Source: Defluviitalea saccharophila
GTDB taxonomy: Bacteria; Bacillota; Clostridia; Lachnospirales; Defluviitaleaceae
Direction of reading: 5' to 3'
DNA: 64,000 nucleotides
NCBI RefSeq assembly: GCF_038396635.1
Contig: NZ_CP121687.1
Span: 1,178,001-1,242,000 of the forward strand
In this document: positions 27,545-36,167 of the stretch, one piece after another
Layout of the letters: the number at the start of each line of letters is the position of its first letter
Numbering within the stretch: the first letter of the stretch is position 1
Translations under genes and position numbers: made by a program
Notes under the pieces: generated by a model
Database searches by the model: none
Told to the model about the DNA's origin: nothing
The model's input: the letters and a program-made list of their open reading frames with translations, nothing else

Positions 27545-27940
27545 TTATCTACTCTTATAATAATCTGCAAATTCCTTATCCACTTTCATGATATGATCTC
27601 TCAGCCATCCTACGATAGTCTTATTCACTTCTATGACTACCAATATGCTGGCTCCATCTTTTTCAAATCTGCTTTTTAAATCTTTTAGATCTTTAATAAA
27701 TCTTGCATGGAGCTGTCTATGCCCTTCATAACCGGGAAACTGTGATTCAATTTGAAGATTTTCTTCATCATGAAAGTGTTCAGCTACATAACTCTCAAGA
27801 AAATCAAGAGTTTCTCCTACGATTTCTTTTCCCTTTCTTTGATTACAGGCATCCAAAACATTGTTGACTCTTCTCAATAGTTCTTTATGCTGGTTGTCAA
27901 TCTTTTCTACCCCTGTAAGCAAATTATCATTCCATTCCAT
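27545..27940 (-). CDS. Bacteriohemerythrin
   Basis: This 131-residue protein binds oxygen at a di-iron centre. The expected ligands are visible: His18 (DNQHKELL), His55 and the acidic residue of HFHDEE, His74 and His78 (HRQLH), and His116 with Asp121 (RDHIMKVD). It lies alone upstream of the oxygen-defence operon, on the same strand. It probably senses, stores or scavenges oxygen. The ribosome site is AAAGGGGGTG. Confidence 0.93.
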   Translation of the reverse strand: MEWNDNLLTGVEKIDNQHKELLRRVNNVLDACNQRKGKEIVGETLDFLESYVAEHFHDEENLQIESQFPGYEGHRQLHARFIKDLKDLKSRFEKDGASILVVIEVNKTIVGWLRDHIMKVDKEFADYYKSR

Positions 27941-27970
27941 ATCTTCACCCCCTTTACTGGTTTAAGTGAT

Positions 27971-29581
27971 TTAACGTACTGTAGTTCCTGTATAGTAATA
28001 AGATAAGATTTGCTTATAATTATATCCCTGGTCTGCCATTCCTTTTGCTCCCCATTGGCTCAGACCTACTCCGTGACCGGAGCCTTTTCCTTTAAATACG
28101 AAATCTCCTGAAACAGATACCGAAGGTGTGATGGAAATCTCATTCACACCATTTGCACCCTGTACACAAACAGAGTCATTTTCCAGATAAAGCGTCTTTA
28201 TTGTTTTATCTTCTCCTATTACGTATATTTGACTTTGGCTAATATTTTTCTTGGTGTTTCCATCTCCCACAGCAACGATGGAGTTAGATGAAGAAGAAGC
28301 TCCATTTTTGATAATTTCAAACATTCTGCTGGGAAGACTTACACCATTGCTTTTAAAAAAAGTTCGTACCGTTTCCTTGGTAAGGGTTTCTGACCCCTTA
28401 GTACCAATAATTTTTAACTCCATTGCTCTTCCACCGGGAGTATAACTTACAATCTGAAGATCCAATACTTCTCCAATATTCTTTCCACTGTTTGCAAGGA
28501 GTGCCTCTATTTGTTCTTTGCTGAAGCTTCTCGTCCAATCCTGATGATTTTCTTCATAAATATCCGGTACTGCTTTTAAATAAGGAAGCGGTGTAATCCA
28601 GACATTTTCAGAGTTTTCCGTGTATCCGCCGCTGCTGGCAAAATAAAAAGTCTCAATAATTTCATCATCATAATAAAGAAGCTCACCTTGGGTTTCTTTT
28701 ACAGCTTGATTTGAATTTGCATTTTCTACTCCATAACCCTTATAGGCTTGACAATGCTCTCCATCACATAAATCATAACCACTGTTTTTATGTTTTCCCA
28801 TAAACAATACGGCATAATTTCTTGCCACAACAGACTGAGCTTTCAAAGCTTCTATATTCCAGCCAGCATACATTTCCGAAGGAACTACACCGTAAAGATA
28901 TTCATCCAGCAAAATAACATTAACCGCTGTAATGCCTGCTCCTCCATATCTTCCAAATTCCATTCTTCCCCGATATTGTCTGTCTCCAAAATCTATGACT
29001 TCATCCCTGAAATTAGAACTCATCCCTACAAATTGAGGATAGGCTTCTTCTCCTTCTATAACTGCAATAATTTCATTTTGATTTTTTAGCATAATACGGG
29101 TATTGGAAGGTTCCTTGATCATACCCTCTATACCTGTAAGATCACTTGCACTAAGGCTTATAGCTTGCGCTTCTCCATAGGAAGAAAACTCTCCAATATA
29201 AACCGTCCATTTTGAGGAAGATAGCCCGGAAGGAAAAGCATCTAATCCCAATCTTTGAAAATCCTTCGCCAATGCCTTTGCTTCATCATATGTATTAAAA
29301 TATTGATTTATGGATATAAAATAAGCGGTAGAGGGAATCACGCAAAATCCTGTATTGGATTGGAATACTGCTTCAGGAATAAAGTCTCCTTTCAGTTCAT
29401 AACCCATTAAAATTTCATTATTTTTTATATCTATTCTATTGGCATTCTTATATTTATATTCCAAACCAATTCTCACCCAACTGGGTATATGAACTGCCCC
29501 TGCTGGTGACAATTTAGGCATAAAAATATATGTAAAAAACACAATACAAAGCAGTAGATTCAATTTTTTTGTCATTTTCAC
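27971..29581 (-). CDS. SpoIID/LytB-domain protein with SPOR domain
   Basis: This 536-residue exported protein has a signal or anchor (KLNLLLCIVFFTYIFMPKLS) and a SPOR-like region near residues 90-155 (YFISINQYFNTYDEAKALAK, then WTVYIGEFSSYGEAQA). It also has a SpoIID/LytB domain with LYGVVPSEMYAGWNIEALKA and a final GHGVGLSQWGAKGMADQGY motif. SpoIID-type enzymes cleave peptidoglycan glycan strands, for instance in engulfment. I take the GTG at 29581 as start because AAGGAGG is six bases away. An ATG two codons later also fits. It may not be spoIID itself, since Clostridia carry several paralogues. Confidence 0.85.
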   Translation of the reverse strand: MKMTKKLNLLLCIVFFTYIFMPKLSPAGAVHIPSWVRIGLEYKYKNANRIDIKNNEILMGYELKGDFIPEAVFQSNTGFCVIPSTAYFISINQYFNTYDEAKALAKDFQRLGLDAFPSGLSSSKWTVYIGEFSSYGEAQAISLSASDLTGIEGMIKEPSNTRIMLKNQNEIIAVIEGEEAYPQFVGMSSNFRDEVIDFGDRQYRGRMEFGRYGGAGITAVNVILLDEYLYGVVPSEMYAGWNIEALKAQSVVARNYAVLFMGKHKNSGYDLCDGEHCQAYKGYGVENANSNQAVKETQGELLYYDDEIIETFYFASSGGYTENSENVWITPLPYLKAVPDIYEENHQDWTRSFSKEQIEALLANSGKNIGEVLDLQIVSYTPGGRAMELKIIGTKGSETLTKETVRTFFKSNGVSLPSRMFEIIKNGASSSSNSIVAVGDGNTKKNISQSQIYVIGEDKTIKTLYLENDSVCVQGANGVNEISITPSVSVSGDFVFKGKGSGHGVGLSQWGAKGMADQGYNYKQILSYYYTGTTVR

Positions 29582-29795
29582 GAGAATCCTCCTTAAGCTA
29601 GTAAAAAACAACGCCAAGCCGCAAAATACGTTTATTTCGACTTTTAATAAACTATATTATAAAAGAGAATATGATAAAAATCCATAGTACTTTAGGCAAA
29701 ATTTCAATGATATACATTTTTCTTTCCTTTAATAAATATAAATCTTACTTTTTATGTGTCCATATAAAAAAATCCAATAAATTGAAATTATCTAT

Positions 29796-29823
29796 TTGAA
29801 ATTTTTTACATTTATGGTATAAT
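29796..29823 (+). promoter_or_regulatory. Sigma-A-type promoter of spo0A
   Basis: TTGAAA, 16 bases, then extended -10 TGGTATAAT. Transcription would start about 70 bases before the GTG start. It sits in the 320-base divergent region (29582-29901) between the SpoIID-like gene and spo0A, where I see no gene. Confidence 0.65.
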
Positions 29824-29901
29824 TCATTATTGTATTGGTTCTTTTTACAATTTCTGTTGTATGAAAAAACTCTAAATGACAAATAAGAAAGGGGATTCAT
29901 T

Positions 29902-30708
29902 GTGAAAAATCGTATTAGTGTGTTGCTTGCAGATGATAATAAGGAATTTTGTGAGATTCTTGAGGATTACCTGGAAAGACAAAATGATATGGAGGTTATT
30001 GGAGTAGCGAAAGATGGTATAGAAGCTTATGATATGATCATGGAGAAATACCCCGATGTTGTAATATTAGATACGATTATGCCTCGTTTAGACGGTTTGG
30101 GTGTATTAGAAAAACTCAATAATTCCCCAATTAAAAAATCGCCTATATGTATTATGTTGTCTGCAGTTAATCAAGATAAAGTAACTCAGAAAGCTCTCCG
30201 ATTAGGAGCAGAATATTATATTGCAAAACCTTTTGATATGGAAACCTTAATGCTTAGAATCAGGCAGTTAATCAATCTTGCTCCAACCCCCAAGATTGGA
30301 AAAACCTATAATGATTCTGTGGAGGCTGATAATCACTTTCTAATCCCTTCAACCCATCAGCTGGAGGCTGAGGTTACATATATTTTAAGAGAAATTGGAG
30401 TTCCTGCCAATATAAGAGGATATCATTATCTTAGATATGCTATTACCATGGCCGTAAATAATATGGATATACTAAACAGTATTACAAAAGAACTTTATCC
30501 TTCCATTGCAAAGAAATTTAATACCACTTCCAGCCGAGTGGAAAGAGCAATTCGCCATGCCATTGAAGTAGCCTGCAACCGCGGCAGCTTAGAGACTATG
30601 CACAAATTATTCAGCTATACTATTAATAATAATAAAGGCAAGCCTACCAACAGCGAATTTATTGCCCTTATTGCTGACAGGTTAAGGCTCAACCTAAAAA
30701 TTGGCTAA
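29902..30708 (+). CDS. spo0A: Sporulation transcription factor Spo0A
   Basis: Spo0A is the master regulator of entry into sporulation and is activated by phosphorylation. The 268-residue protein has a receiver domain (acidic pair D11/D12, phosphoacceptor D57 in VVILDTIMP). Its C-terminal DNA-binding domain contains the invariant [19 protein letters not shown] and the earlier [15 protein letters not shown]. It starts at GTG after AAAGGGG. It is not next to spoIVB, unlike in B. subtilis. Confidence 0.97.
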   Translation: MKNRISVLLADDNKEFCEILEDYLERQNDMEVIGVAKDGIEAYDMIMEKYPDVVILDTIMPRLDGLGVLEKLNNSPIKKSPICIMLSAVNQDKVTQKALRLGAEYYIAKPFDMETLMLRIRQLINLAPTPKIGKTYNDSVEADNHFLIPSTHQLEAEVTYILREIGVPANIRGYHYLRYAITMAVNNMDILNSITKELYPSIAKKFNTTSSRVERAIRHAIEVACNRGSLETMHKLFSYTINNNKGKPTNSEFIALIADRLRLNLKIG

Positions 30709-30715
30709 AATATTA

Positions 30716-30742
30716 CACCCCCTAAATGAAATTTAGGGGGTG
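30716..30742. terminator. Terminator between spo0A and the LysM gene
   Basis: CACCCCCTAAAT pairs with ATTTAGGGGGTG around GAA, immediately followed by T-rich sequence. The genes are convergent. Confidence 0.85.
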
Positions 30743-30745
30743 AAT

Positions 30746-32377
30746 CTATTTAATGATTCCTGCAGCAATTTTGATTTGTTCTTGATGGGCTTGGGAAACT
30801 AAGCCGTCTTTATGCCTTGTACTATTTTTAAAATGCAAGTCAAAATGTCCGTTAAAATTATTATCTTTAATATAACTAACATCATGGGGCATAGATGCCA
30901 TGGATGCAGCGATCTTTCTTCCATCTACTTCAACAATAACTGCCCTTTCTTTCCATGAATATTCTCCTCCCCAGATTTCTTTTATAGTCGCCGCATCTTT
31001 GGCTGTTAACGGCTCAGAATCGGCATGGTTTGCGCCGGTTGTTCTTTTGATTTGGAATCTCCTTCCTGTTTGAAAATCCGTTACTGTAGCAACTTTGCCG
31101 ATTGGGAAAACATACTGAGCCTCAGTCCACCAATCTAAATATTCTCCGTGCTTGTCACTCACTCTTTCCTTAACAGCTATATTATAAACCGGAATGAGGA
31201 TTTTTTGACCTATAGATAAAGGACTATCGACTGTCATTTTATTCACTTGCAATAATTCTGCCATCGGAATTCCATATCTATTGCCAAGTTCCCACATATT
31301 ATCTCCTGACTTAATAGTATAAGTGATATAAGAAACACTATTACCCTGGGGATCTGTTGGCGTTTGAACGGTGGTATCGGCTTTTAATTTTAATACCTGA
31401 CCGGCATAAATTGTATCACTTGTTAATTGGTTGGCTTTTTTAAGTGCATCTACCGAGATCCCAAACTTGGTAGCAATAGACCAAAGGGAATCTCCTGCTT
31501 TTACGGTATACGTCTCTGTACTTGCTTCTTCTTTTGGTTTAGGTGCTACTGTTTCTTTTACCTTTAAAATCTGTCCGACAAATATGGTATCACTGGACAA
31601 ATTGTTTATGGATTTTAATTTATCTATGGATATTCCATATTGCTGACTTAATTTGAATAAAGTATCTCCTGCTTTTACCTGATGGGTTACCGGCTGAGAA
31701 AATAATGTCGCTGTTTTTTCAGCTTGATTCCAGTCTACTGTCATTCCAAGAGATTCTGCCACAAACCTTAAAGGGACCATCGTAACCCCATTGGTTATAA
31801 AGGACGGCTCCATGGAAACTTGCTCACCATTGACCCGGGCTTTATTATCACCGACAACAAATGCAATTTTGATATCTCCTTTATTGATGCCTACAGTTTT
31901 TGATTCACCGTTCCACCAAATTTCTCCGCCTAAAGCTTCAGTAACTCCACGGATTGAAATATAAATTTTTCCATCTATAATCATAGGCGATTGAGAGAAA
32001 TTAATCTGTTTTCCGTCAATAATAATTTTAATACTCTGTTCAGCCTCTTGAACTGCTTGGGTTTGTGGAGCTGTTGCTGCACTCACATCTTGAACCATTC
32101 CGGAAAAAGGAAGAGTCGTCAGTAAAATAGAACCAATCATGATTTTTACTGCATTTACTTTTATATCTGGAAAATGAGAACTGATATAACTTCTGATACT
32201 TTTATCCAGTATGCCCACGTTCCCGGTATCTTTCACAATTCCGGTATCTTTCACTACTCCTGAGTCTTCCGCAATGCCGATTTCTTTTGAAAACTCAGTT
32301 AAATTCGGATTTAGGTACAAGGTTAGAATATATCCTTCTTGATCTTCAACCAATTTATGACGAATAAATACGCTCAT
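30746..32377 (-). CDS. LysM repeat protein with stalk domain and N-terminal anchor
   Basis: This 543-residue protein has an unusual N-terminal segment (residues 1-70, ending SYISSHFPDIKVNAVKIMIG) that leads into a membrane helix. A copper-amine-oxidase-like domain follows (about 105-210, with TMVPLRFVAESLGMTVDWNQ). Then come three LysM modules (HQVKAGDTLFKLSQQYGI, TYTVKAGDSLWSIATKFGI, TYTIKSGDNMWELGNRYGI) that bind cell-wall glycan. The C-terminal domain of about 130 residues (VKERVSDKHGEYLDWWTEAQ onwards, HFDLHFKNSTRHKDG near the end) recurs in clostridial LysM proteins and has no known function. The N-terminus has a short KDTG repeat. Confidence 0.82.
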   Translation of the reverse strand: MSVFIRHKLVEDQEGYILTLYLNPNLTEFSKEIGIAEDSGVVKDTGIVKDTGNVGILDKSIRSYISSHFPDIKVNAVKIMIGSILLTTLPFSGMVQDVSAATAPQTQAVQEAEQSIKIIIDGKQINFSQSPMIIDGKIYISIRGVTEALGGEIWWNGESKTVGINKGDIKIAFVVGDNKARVNGEQVSMEPSFITNGVTMVPLRFVAESLGMTVDWNQAEKTATLFSQPVTHQVKAGDTLFKLSQQYGISIDKLKSINNLSSDTIFVGQILKVKETVAPKPKEEASTETYTVKAGDSLWSIATKFGISVDALKKANQLTSDTIYAGQVLKLKADTTVQTPTDPQGNSVSYITYTIKSGDNMWELGNRYGIPMAELLQVNKMTVDSPLSIGQKILIPVYNIAVKERVSDKHGEYLDWWTEAQYVFPIGKVATVTDFQTGRRFQIKRTTGANHADSEPLTAKDAATIKEIWGGEYSWKERAVIVEVDGRKIAASMASMPHDVSYIKDNNFNGHFDLHFKNSTRHKDGLVSQAHQEQIKIAAGIIK

Positions 32378-32491
32378 TGATTCACCTCCTTTACTACCTT
32401 AGTTTGTTCAAATTGATTAATTTTATAATTACATATTATTTTCTACCTGAACATAAAATATATTACATAAATCGGTTCAGGAGGAGTATAG

Positions 32492-33589
32492 ATGGATCAA
32501 AAAGGATTTATAAAGCATGTATTTCCCGGCGGCAATACAACGAAAGGCTTTGTCTCTTTTTATGACAATATCCTTTTTCAAGAAGATGCCAAAAAAATTA
32601 TTATTCTAAAAGGAGGTCCGGGAGTCGGCAAATCATCTTTCATGAAGAAAATTAGTGAGAGATTTTGTAATTTGGGATATAATCTCGAACATCACCACTG
32701 TTCTTCCGACAATAATGCATTGGATGGCATTGTTATTACAGATTTAAAGATAGCCATTCTGGACGGAACTGCTCCCCATGTGGTGGACCCAATTAACCCC
32801 GGGGCTATCGATGAAATTCTCAACTTAGGCGAGTATTGGAATGAAGAAGGCATTCGCAAAAATAAAGACAGGATTATGAGTATCCATAAGGAAGTAGGAA
32901 GGCTTTTTAAAAAAGCTTACAATTATTTAGCAGCAGGCGCAGCAATTTATGAAGCATGGGCAAATACAGAAAGGCTGGCACTTAATCAGTCGAAATTGAA
33001 TTTAAAATCATGGGAGCTATTAGAATCTATATTTGAAAAATATCCTGTAAAAAACCAGATCGGTAAGGACAGACATCTATTTGGCACAGCAATAACTCCT
33101 AATGGTTTAACAGAATATCTTCATACAATCATTGGAACCAGTAAAAATGTATATATCATTAAAGATTCTCCCGGTGCTTCTGCAAAACAACTCATGAACA
33201 GAATTCATAATGAAGCAGTTATAAAAGGTTTTTATGTGGAATGTTATCATTCCCCCATAGATGTTGATAAGATTGAAGATATTCTTATTCCTGAACTTGA
33301 CTGTGCAATTACGGTATCTAATGATTATCATAAAGCTAAAGTACTTCCAACCAATGTAGTGGACCTTACAACTTGTCTAGAAGAATCGATTTATAGACCT
33401 CTGCAAGCAGAAATCGATAGAGATAAAAAACTCTTTGACGATCTCCTTCAAAGAGCCATCGCTTCCATTCAAAAAGCTAAAAAAGCTCACGATGAACTGG
33501 AAAGCTATTATATTCCAAGTATGGATTTTGAAAAAATTAATGATGTATTAGAAAATACAGTGAAAAAAATAATGACATTTGTAGAATAA
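32492..33589 (+). CDS. P-loop ATPase of the PRK06851 type
   Basis: This 365-residue protein has a clear Walker A (KGGPGVGKSSFMKK) about 50 residues in. A second half carries a Walker-like IKDSPGASAKQLMNRI motif, so it looks like a tandem P-loop protein. The opening MDQKGFIKHVFPGGNTTKGF is characteristic of the clostridial PRK06851 group, which has no assigned function. ATG follows AGGAGGAGTATAG. A CCTGAAC/GTTCAGG dyad (32444-32481) covers the edge of that ribosome site. Confidence 0.75.
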   Translation: MDQKGFIKHVFPGGNTTKGFVSFYDNILFQEDAKKIIILKGGPGVGKSSFMKKISERFCNLGYNLEHHHCSSDNNALDGIVITDLKIAILDGTAPHVVDPINPGAIDEILNLGEYWNEEGIRKNKDRIMSIHKEVGRLFKKAYNYLAAGAAIYEAWANTERLALNQSKLNLKSWELLESIFEKYPVKNQIGKDRHLFGTAITPNGLTEYLHTIIGTSKNVYIIKDSPGASAKQLMNRIHNEAVIKGFYVECYHSPIDVDKIEDILIPELDCAITVSNDYHKAKVLPTNVVDLTTCLEESIYRPLQAEIDRDKKLFDDLLQRAIASIQKAKKAHDELESYYIPSMDFEKINDVLENTVKKIMTFVE

Positions 33590-33626
33590 TATAATAATAA
33601 AATACCTTTTCACGTCTTGTTTTTAT

Positions 33627-33655
33627 TGAAAGATGTGTTAATATATGGTAATATC
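33627..33655 (+). promoter_or_regulatory. Promoter of the 61-residue gene
   Basis: TTGAAA, 17 bases, TAATAT, with a TGG ahead of the -10 box. Transcription would start about 30 bases before the ATG at 33691. Confidence 0.65.
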
Positions 33656-33690
33656 ATCAAGGAAACTTAAGTATTGAAAGGAGAACTACG

Positions 33691-33876
33691 ATGACTAAAT
33701 ATGTAAAGATTAAAGCTGACTTAAATTCACAGACTTTCCTTTATCTTTTGGAAAAACAAGCGGAAAAAAGTTATATTATTTTTCAAAAATCCATATATCC
33801 TGGTGAAAAGAACAGGTATTTATTTTTTAATAATCTTCAAATTGCTGAATTACAATTTAATAAATTAATAAATTGA
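33691..33876 (+). CDS. Small protein of unknown function (61 residues)
   Basis: This short protein begins MTKYVKIKADLNSQTFLYLLEK and is basic, without helix or cysteine motifs that I can place. GAAAGGAGAACTACG before the ATG and a promoter at 33627-33655 argue that it is real. It ends 27 bases before the ribosome-site hairpin of the next gene. I do not recognise a family. Confidence 0.65.
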   Translation: MTKYVKIKADLNSQTFLYLLEKQAEKSYIIFQKSIYPGEKNRYLFFNNLQIAELQFNKLIN

Positions 33877-33903
33877 TTTCATAGATATCAGTCATAATTA
33901 AAC

Positions 33904-33952
33904 GCCTCCTTCATATATATAAAATTGTAACCACTTATATATGTAAGGAGGC
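33904..33952 (+). promoter_or_regulatory. Hairpin that traps the Shine-Dalgarno site of the FMN-bind-like gene
   Basis: GCCTCCTT (33904-33911) pairs perfectly with AAGGAGGC (33945-33952), and ATATATA pairs with TATATAT inside, around a loop of about 17 bases. AAGGAGG is the only good ribosome site for the ATG at 33958, so the site is fully paired in this fold. It could be an RNA thermometer or other translational switch. It could also terminate the upstream gene, since TTTATAT follows. Confidence 0.7.
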
Positions 33953-33957
33953 TTTAT

Positions 33958-34368
33958 ATGTCTTCCACAAAAATATTTGTTCTAAGGCTGAAAGAAGTCA
34001 TTTATACATCCCTATTTGCTATTCTGGGGCTGATACTGCTGATCGTACTCATCTTTATGTTGATTCCTAACAAAAAAGGGGATACGGCAATCTATGATGA
34101 CGGAGTATATACCGCTCCAGTCAACCTGGATTATGCTTCTTTCAATGTTTCAGTAGTCGTCGAAGATGATAAAATTACATCTGTTGAATTGACCGATTTT
34201 AATGAAGACATGGCTGTTATGTATCCTCTTATCGAGCCTACCATGGCTTATCTTAACAAACAAATTACTAAAAAACAAAGTTTAGATGTCAAAGCTCCTG
34301 AAGAATCCGTGCATACAACAAAAATCCTTCTCGACGGAATAAAAGCAGCTTTAGATAACAAACATTAA
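33958..34368 (+). CDS. Membrane-anchored FMN-bind-like protein without the flavinylation motif
   Basis: This 136-residue protein has one helix (residues ~17-36, TSLFAILGLILLIVLIFML). An external domain begins IYDDGVYTAPVNLDYASFNV, continues VVVEDDKITSVEL and ends SVHTTKILLDGIKAALD. The strand pattern looks like the FMN_bind domain of RnfG/NqrC-type proteins. However, the SGAT-like site where flavin is attached is replaced by APEESVHTTK, so covalent flavin is unlikely. The call is from pattern only, and a novel fold is possible. The stop overlaps the stop of the convergent gene. Confidence 0.6.
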   Translation: MSSTKIFVLRLKEVIYTSLFAILGLILLIVLIFMLIPNKKGDTAIYDDGVYTAPVNLDYASFNVSVVVEDDKITSVELTDFNEDMAVMYPLIEPTMAYLNKQITKKQSLDVKAPEESVHTTKILLDGIKAALDNKH

Positions 34369-34637
34369 TCCCATTTTTTCCAGTAATCTTGTTCTTCTCC
34401 ACTGTCAGCTGCAGCCAGGTACATATCCACAATTTTAAATATTTCCGATTCATCTTCTAACTGATAGAATTTTTTTCCGTCTTTTACTTCTATCTGTGGT
34501 ACGGATTTACTTTTGTCATTTACCAATGATAAAAATTTTTGCTCCCACTCAAGGGCTTTTTCTTCCCCAAGTTCTTCATATCCAATAATTTCAGATTTTA
34601 CTTCTTCAATAAAATCTTCTAAAGGCATTTTAACCAT
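34365..34637 (-). CDS. Small acidic protein of unknown function (90 residues)
   Basis: The product starts MVKMPLEDFIEEVKSEIIGYEE, has a Trp-rich end (EEQDYWKKWD) and no membrane helix. The ribosome site is AAGGAGGAATTAAA. The gene lies after phoU on the same strand, separated by a terminator-like hairpin that sits nearer phoU. Its last codons overlap those of the convergent FMN-bind-like gene. I do not recognise a family. Confidence 0.7.
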   Translation of the reverse strand: MVKMPLEDFIEEVKSEIIGYEELGEEKALEWEQKFLSLVNDKSKSVPQIEVKDGKKFYQLEDESEIFKIVDMYLAAADSGEEQDYWKKWD

Positions 34638-34683
34638 TTTAATTCCTCCTTACTAATAAAATTAATATTATTATATCACGTTT

Positions 34684-34712
34684 AAAAGCCCATTATAAAA
34701 CATAATGGGCTT
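34684..34712 (-). terminator. Terminator downstream of phoU
   Basis: AAAGCCCATTAT pairs with ATAATGGGCTTT, and the minus strand continues into TTTTAAAC. It directly follows the phoU stop codon and closes the phosphate locus. Confidence 0.85.
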
Positions 34713-35366
34713 TCATTTATATTTTAGCTTTCCTGTAATATTATACTCAATCCATTCACATATATTTGTAGCATGATCTGCCATTCTTTCTAAATACTTT
34801 ATTATAAAAATGAAATAAGTTCCCTGGATTATAAAATCTTCCTGAATTTTCATCAGGTCTTGAATTTCTTTTACAATATCCTCAAAGTATTTGTCTACGA
34901 TATCATCATCATCAATAACTTTTCTTGCCTTCTCTATATTCTTTTCCACATAGCTGTCAATTGTATCTTTAACCATCTTTTTCACCTGTTGAGCCATCAT
35001 CGGTATATGTTCAAGAGGCTTTTTATATGGCTCATTGGAAAGTCGAATCACATATTCGGAAATATCAGCACAATGGTCTGCAATCCTTTCTAAATCTGTA
35101 ACGATTTTTAATACGGAGGTAATTAATCTTAAGTCACTGGCTATGGGCTGCTGTCTTGTAACAAGCATTATACATTCCGTCTCCATGGAAATCTCCATTA
35201 GGTCAATTTCATCATCTCTTTGAATCACTTTCCGAGCTAAAGCGATATCTTGATTTTTCATTGCTTCAATAGTATCGTCAATAGACTGCTCTATAAGCGC
35301 ACCCATTTTCAAAAGTTGCTTATGCATTTTTGTTAATTCTTTTTCAAACTCATATCGTATTGGCAT
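34713..35366 (-). CDS. phoU: Phosphate transport regulator PhoU
   Basis: PhoU links Pst activity to PhoR and represses the phosphate regulon when phosphate is plentiful. The 217-residue protein is built of two three-helix repeats with the metal-binding-type motifs ERIADHCADISE and ERMADHATNICEW. It is the last gene of the Pst cluster. Confidence 0.95.
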   Translation of the reverse strand: MPIRYEFEKELTKMHKQLLKMGALIEQSIDDTIEAMKNQDIALARKVIQRDDEIDLMEISMETECIMLVTRQQPIASDLRLITSVLKIVTDLERIADHCADISEYVIRLSNEPYKKPLEHIPMMAQQVKKMVKDTIDSYVEKNIEKARKVIDDDDIVDKYFEDIVKEIQDLMKIQEDFIIQGTYFIFIIKYLERMADHATNICEWIEYNITGKLKYK

Positions 35367-35399
35367 AAGTTCAATCCTTTCATTTAAAATTGATAAAGA

Positions 35400-36155
35400 T
35401 TAACCAAATCTTCCGGTAATATAATCTTCAGTTCTCTTATCCCTTGGATTGCTAAAGACCTTTTCCGTTTTATCAAACTCTATCATCTCACCTAAAAGGA
35501 AAAACGCGGTATTATCCGATATACGAGCTGCCTGCTGCATATTATGAGTGACCATGATGATTGTATAATTCTTTTTTAAAGTCGCCGCTAAATCTTCAAT
35601 TTTTAAAGTTGAAATTGGATCAAGAGCAGAAGTCGGCTCATCCATAAGAAGAACTTCCGGTTCCACAGCAAGGGCTCTTGCAATACAAAGTCTTTGCTGT
35701 TGCCCTCCTGATAATCCCAGAGCATTCTTTTTTAACCTATCCTTAACTTCATCCCAAATGGCAGCCGCTTGAAGGCTCTTTTCCACAATTTCATCCAGTA
35801 TCGCTTTCTTTTTTATGCCATGGGTTCGCGGTCCATAAGCAATATTATCATAGATGCTCATGGGAAAAGGATTAGGCTTTTGAAATACCATCCCTACCCT
35901 CTTTCTTAATTGAATGACATCTATATCGTTAAATATATCTTTTCCGTCTAATGTTATCTGGCCTGTAATCTTTACGCCTTCCACTAAATCATTCATTCTG
36001 TTTAAGGTTTTTAAAAGTGTAGATTTACCGCAACCTGAAGGCCCTATAAAAGCAGTAATCTCTTTTTCCGGGATATCCATATCGATGTTTTTTAAAGCTT
36101 GAAAATCCCCATAAAAAAGATTTAAATTGCTTATATGAAATTTAGAATGATTCAT
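35400..36155 (-). CDS. pstB: Phosphate ABC transporter ATP-binding protein PstB
   Basis: PstB powers high-affinity phosphate import. The 251-residue protein has Walker A ([12 protein letters not shown]), the ABC signature LSGGQQQR, Walker B ([12 protein letters not shown]) and the H-loop VTHNMQQA. It follows pstA by 12 bases in the operon. Confidence 0.97.
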   Translation of the reverse strand: MNHSKFHISNLNLFYGDFQALKNIDMDIPEKEITAFIGPSGCGKSTLLKTLNRMNDLVEGVKITGQITLDGKDIFNDIDVIQLRKRVGMVFQKPNPFPMSIYDNIAYGPRTHGIKKKAILDEIVEKSLQAAAIWDEVKDRLKKNALGLSGGQQQRLCIARALAVEPEVLLMDEPTSALDPISTLKIEDLAATLKKNYTIIMVTHNMQQAARISDNTAFFLLGEMIEFDKTEKVFSNPRDKRTEDYITGRFG

Positions 36156-36167
36156 CGATATTCTCCT

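Noticed and set aside
29630-29650. Possible Spo0A box (AAAGTCGAAAT) before the SpoIID-like gene
   Set aside because: Only one weak match to the TTTGTCGAAA-type consensus is seen, and the orientation and spacing do not support it.
32223-32254. Two copies of CCGGTATCTTTCAC in tandem
   Set aside because: They encode the repeated KDTG residues inside the LysM gene, so the repeat is explained by the protein.
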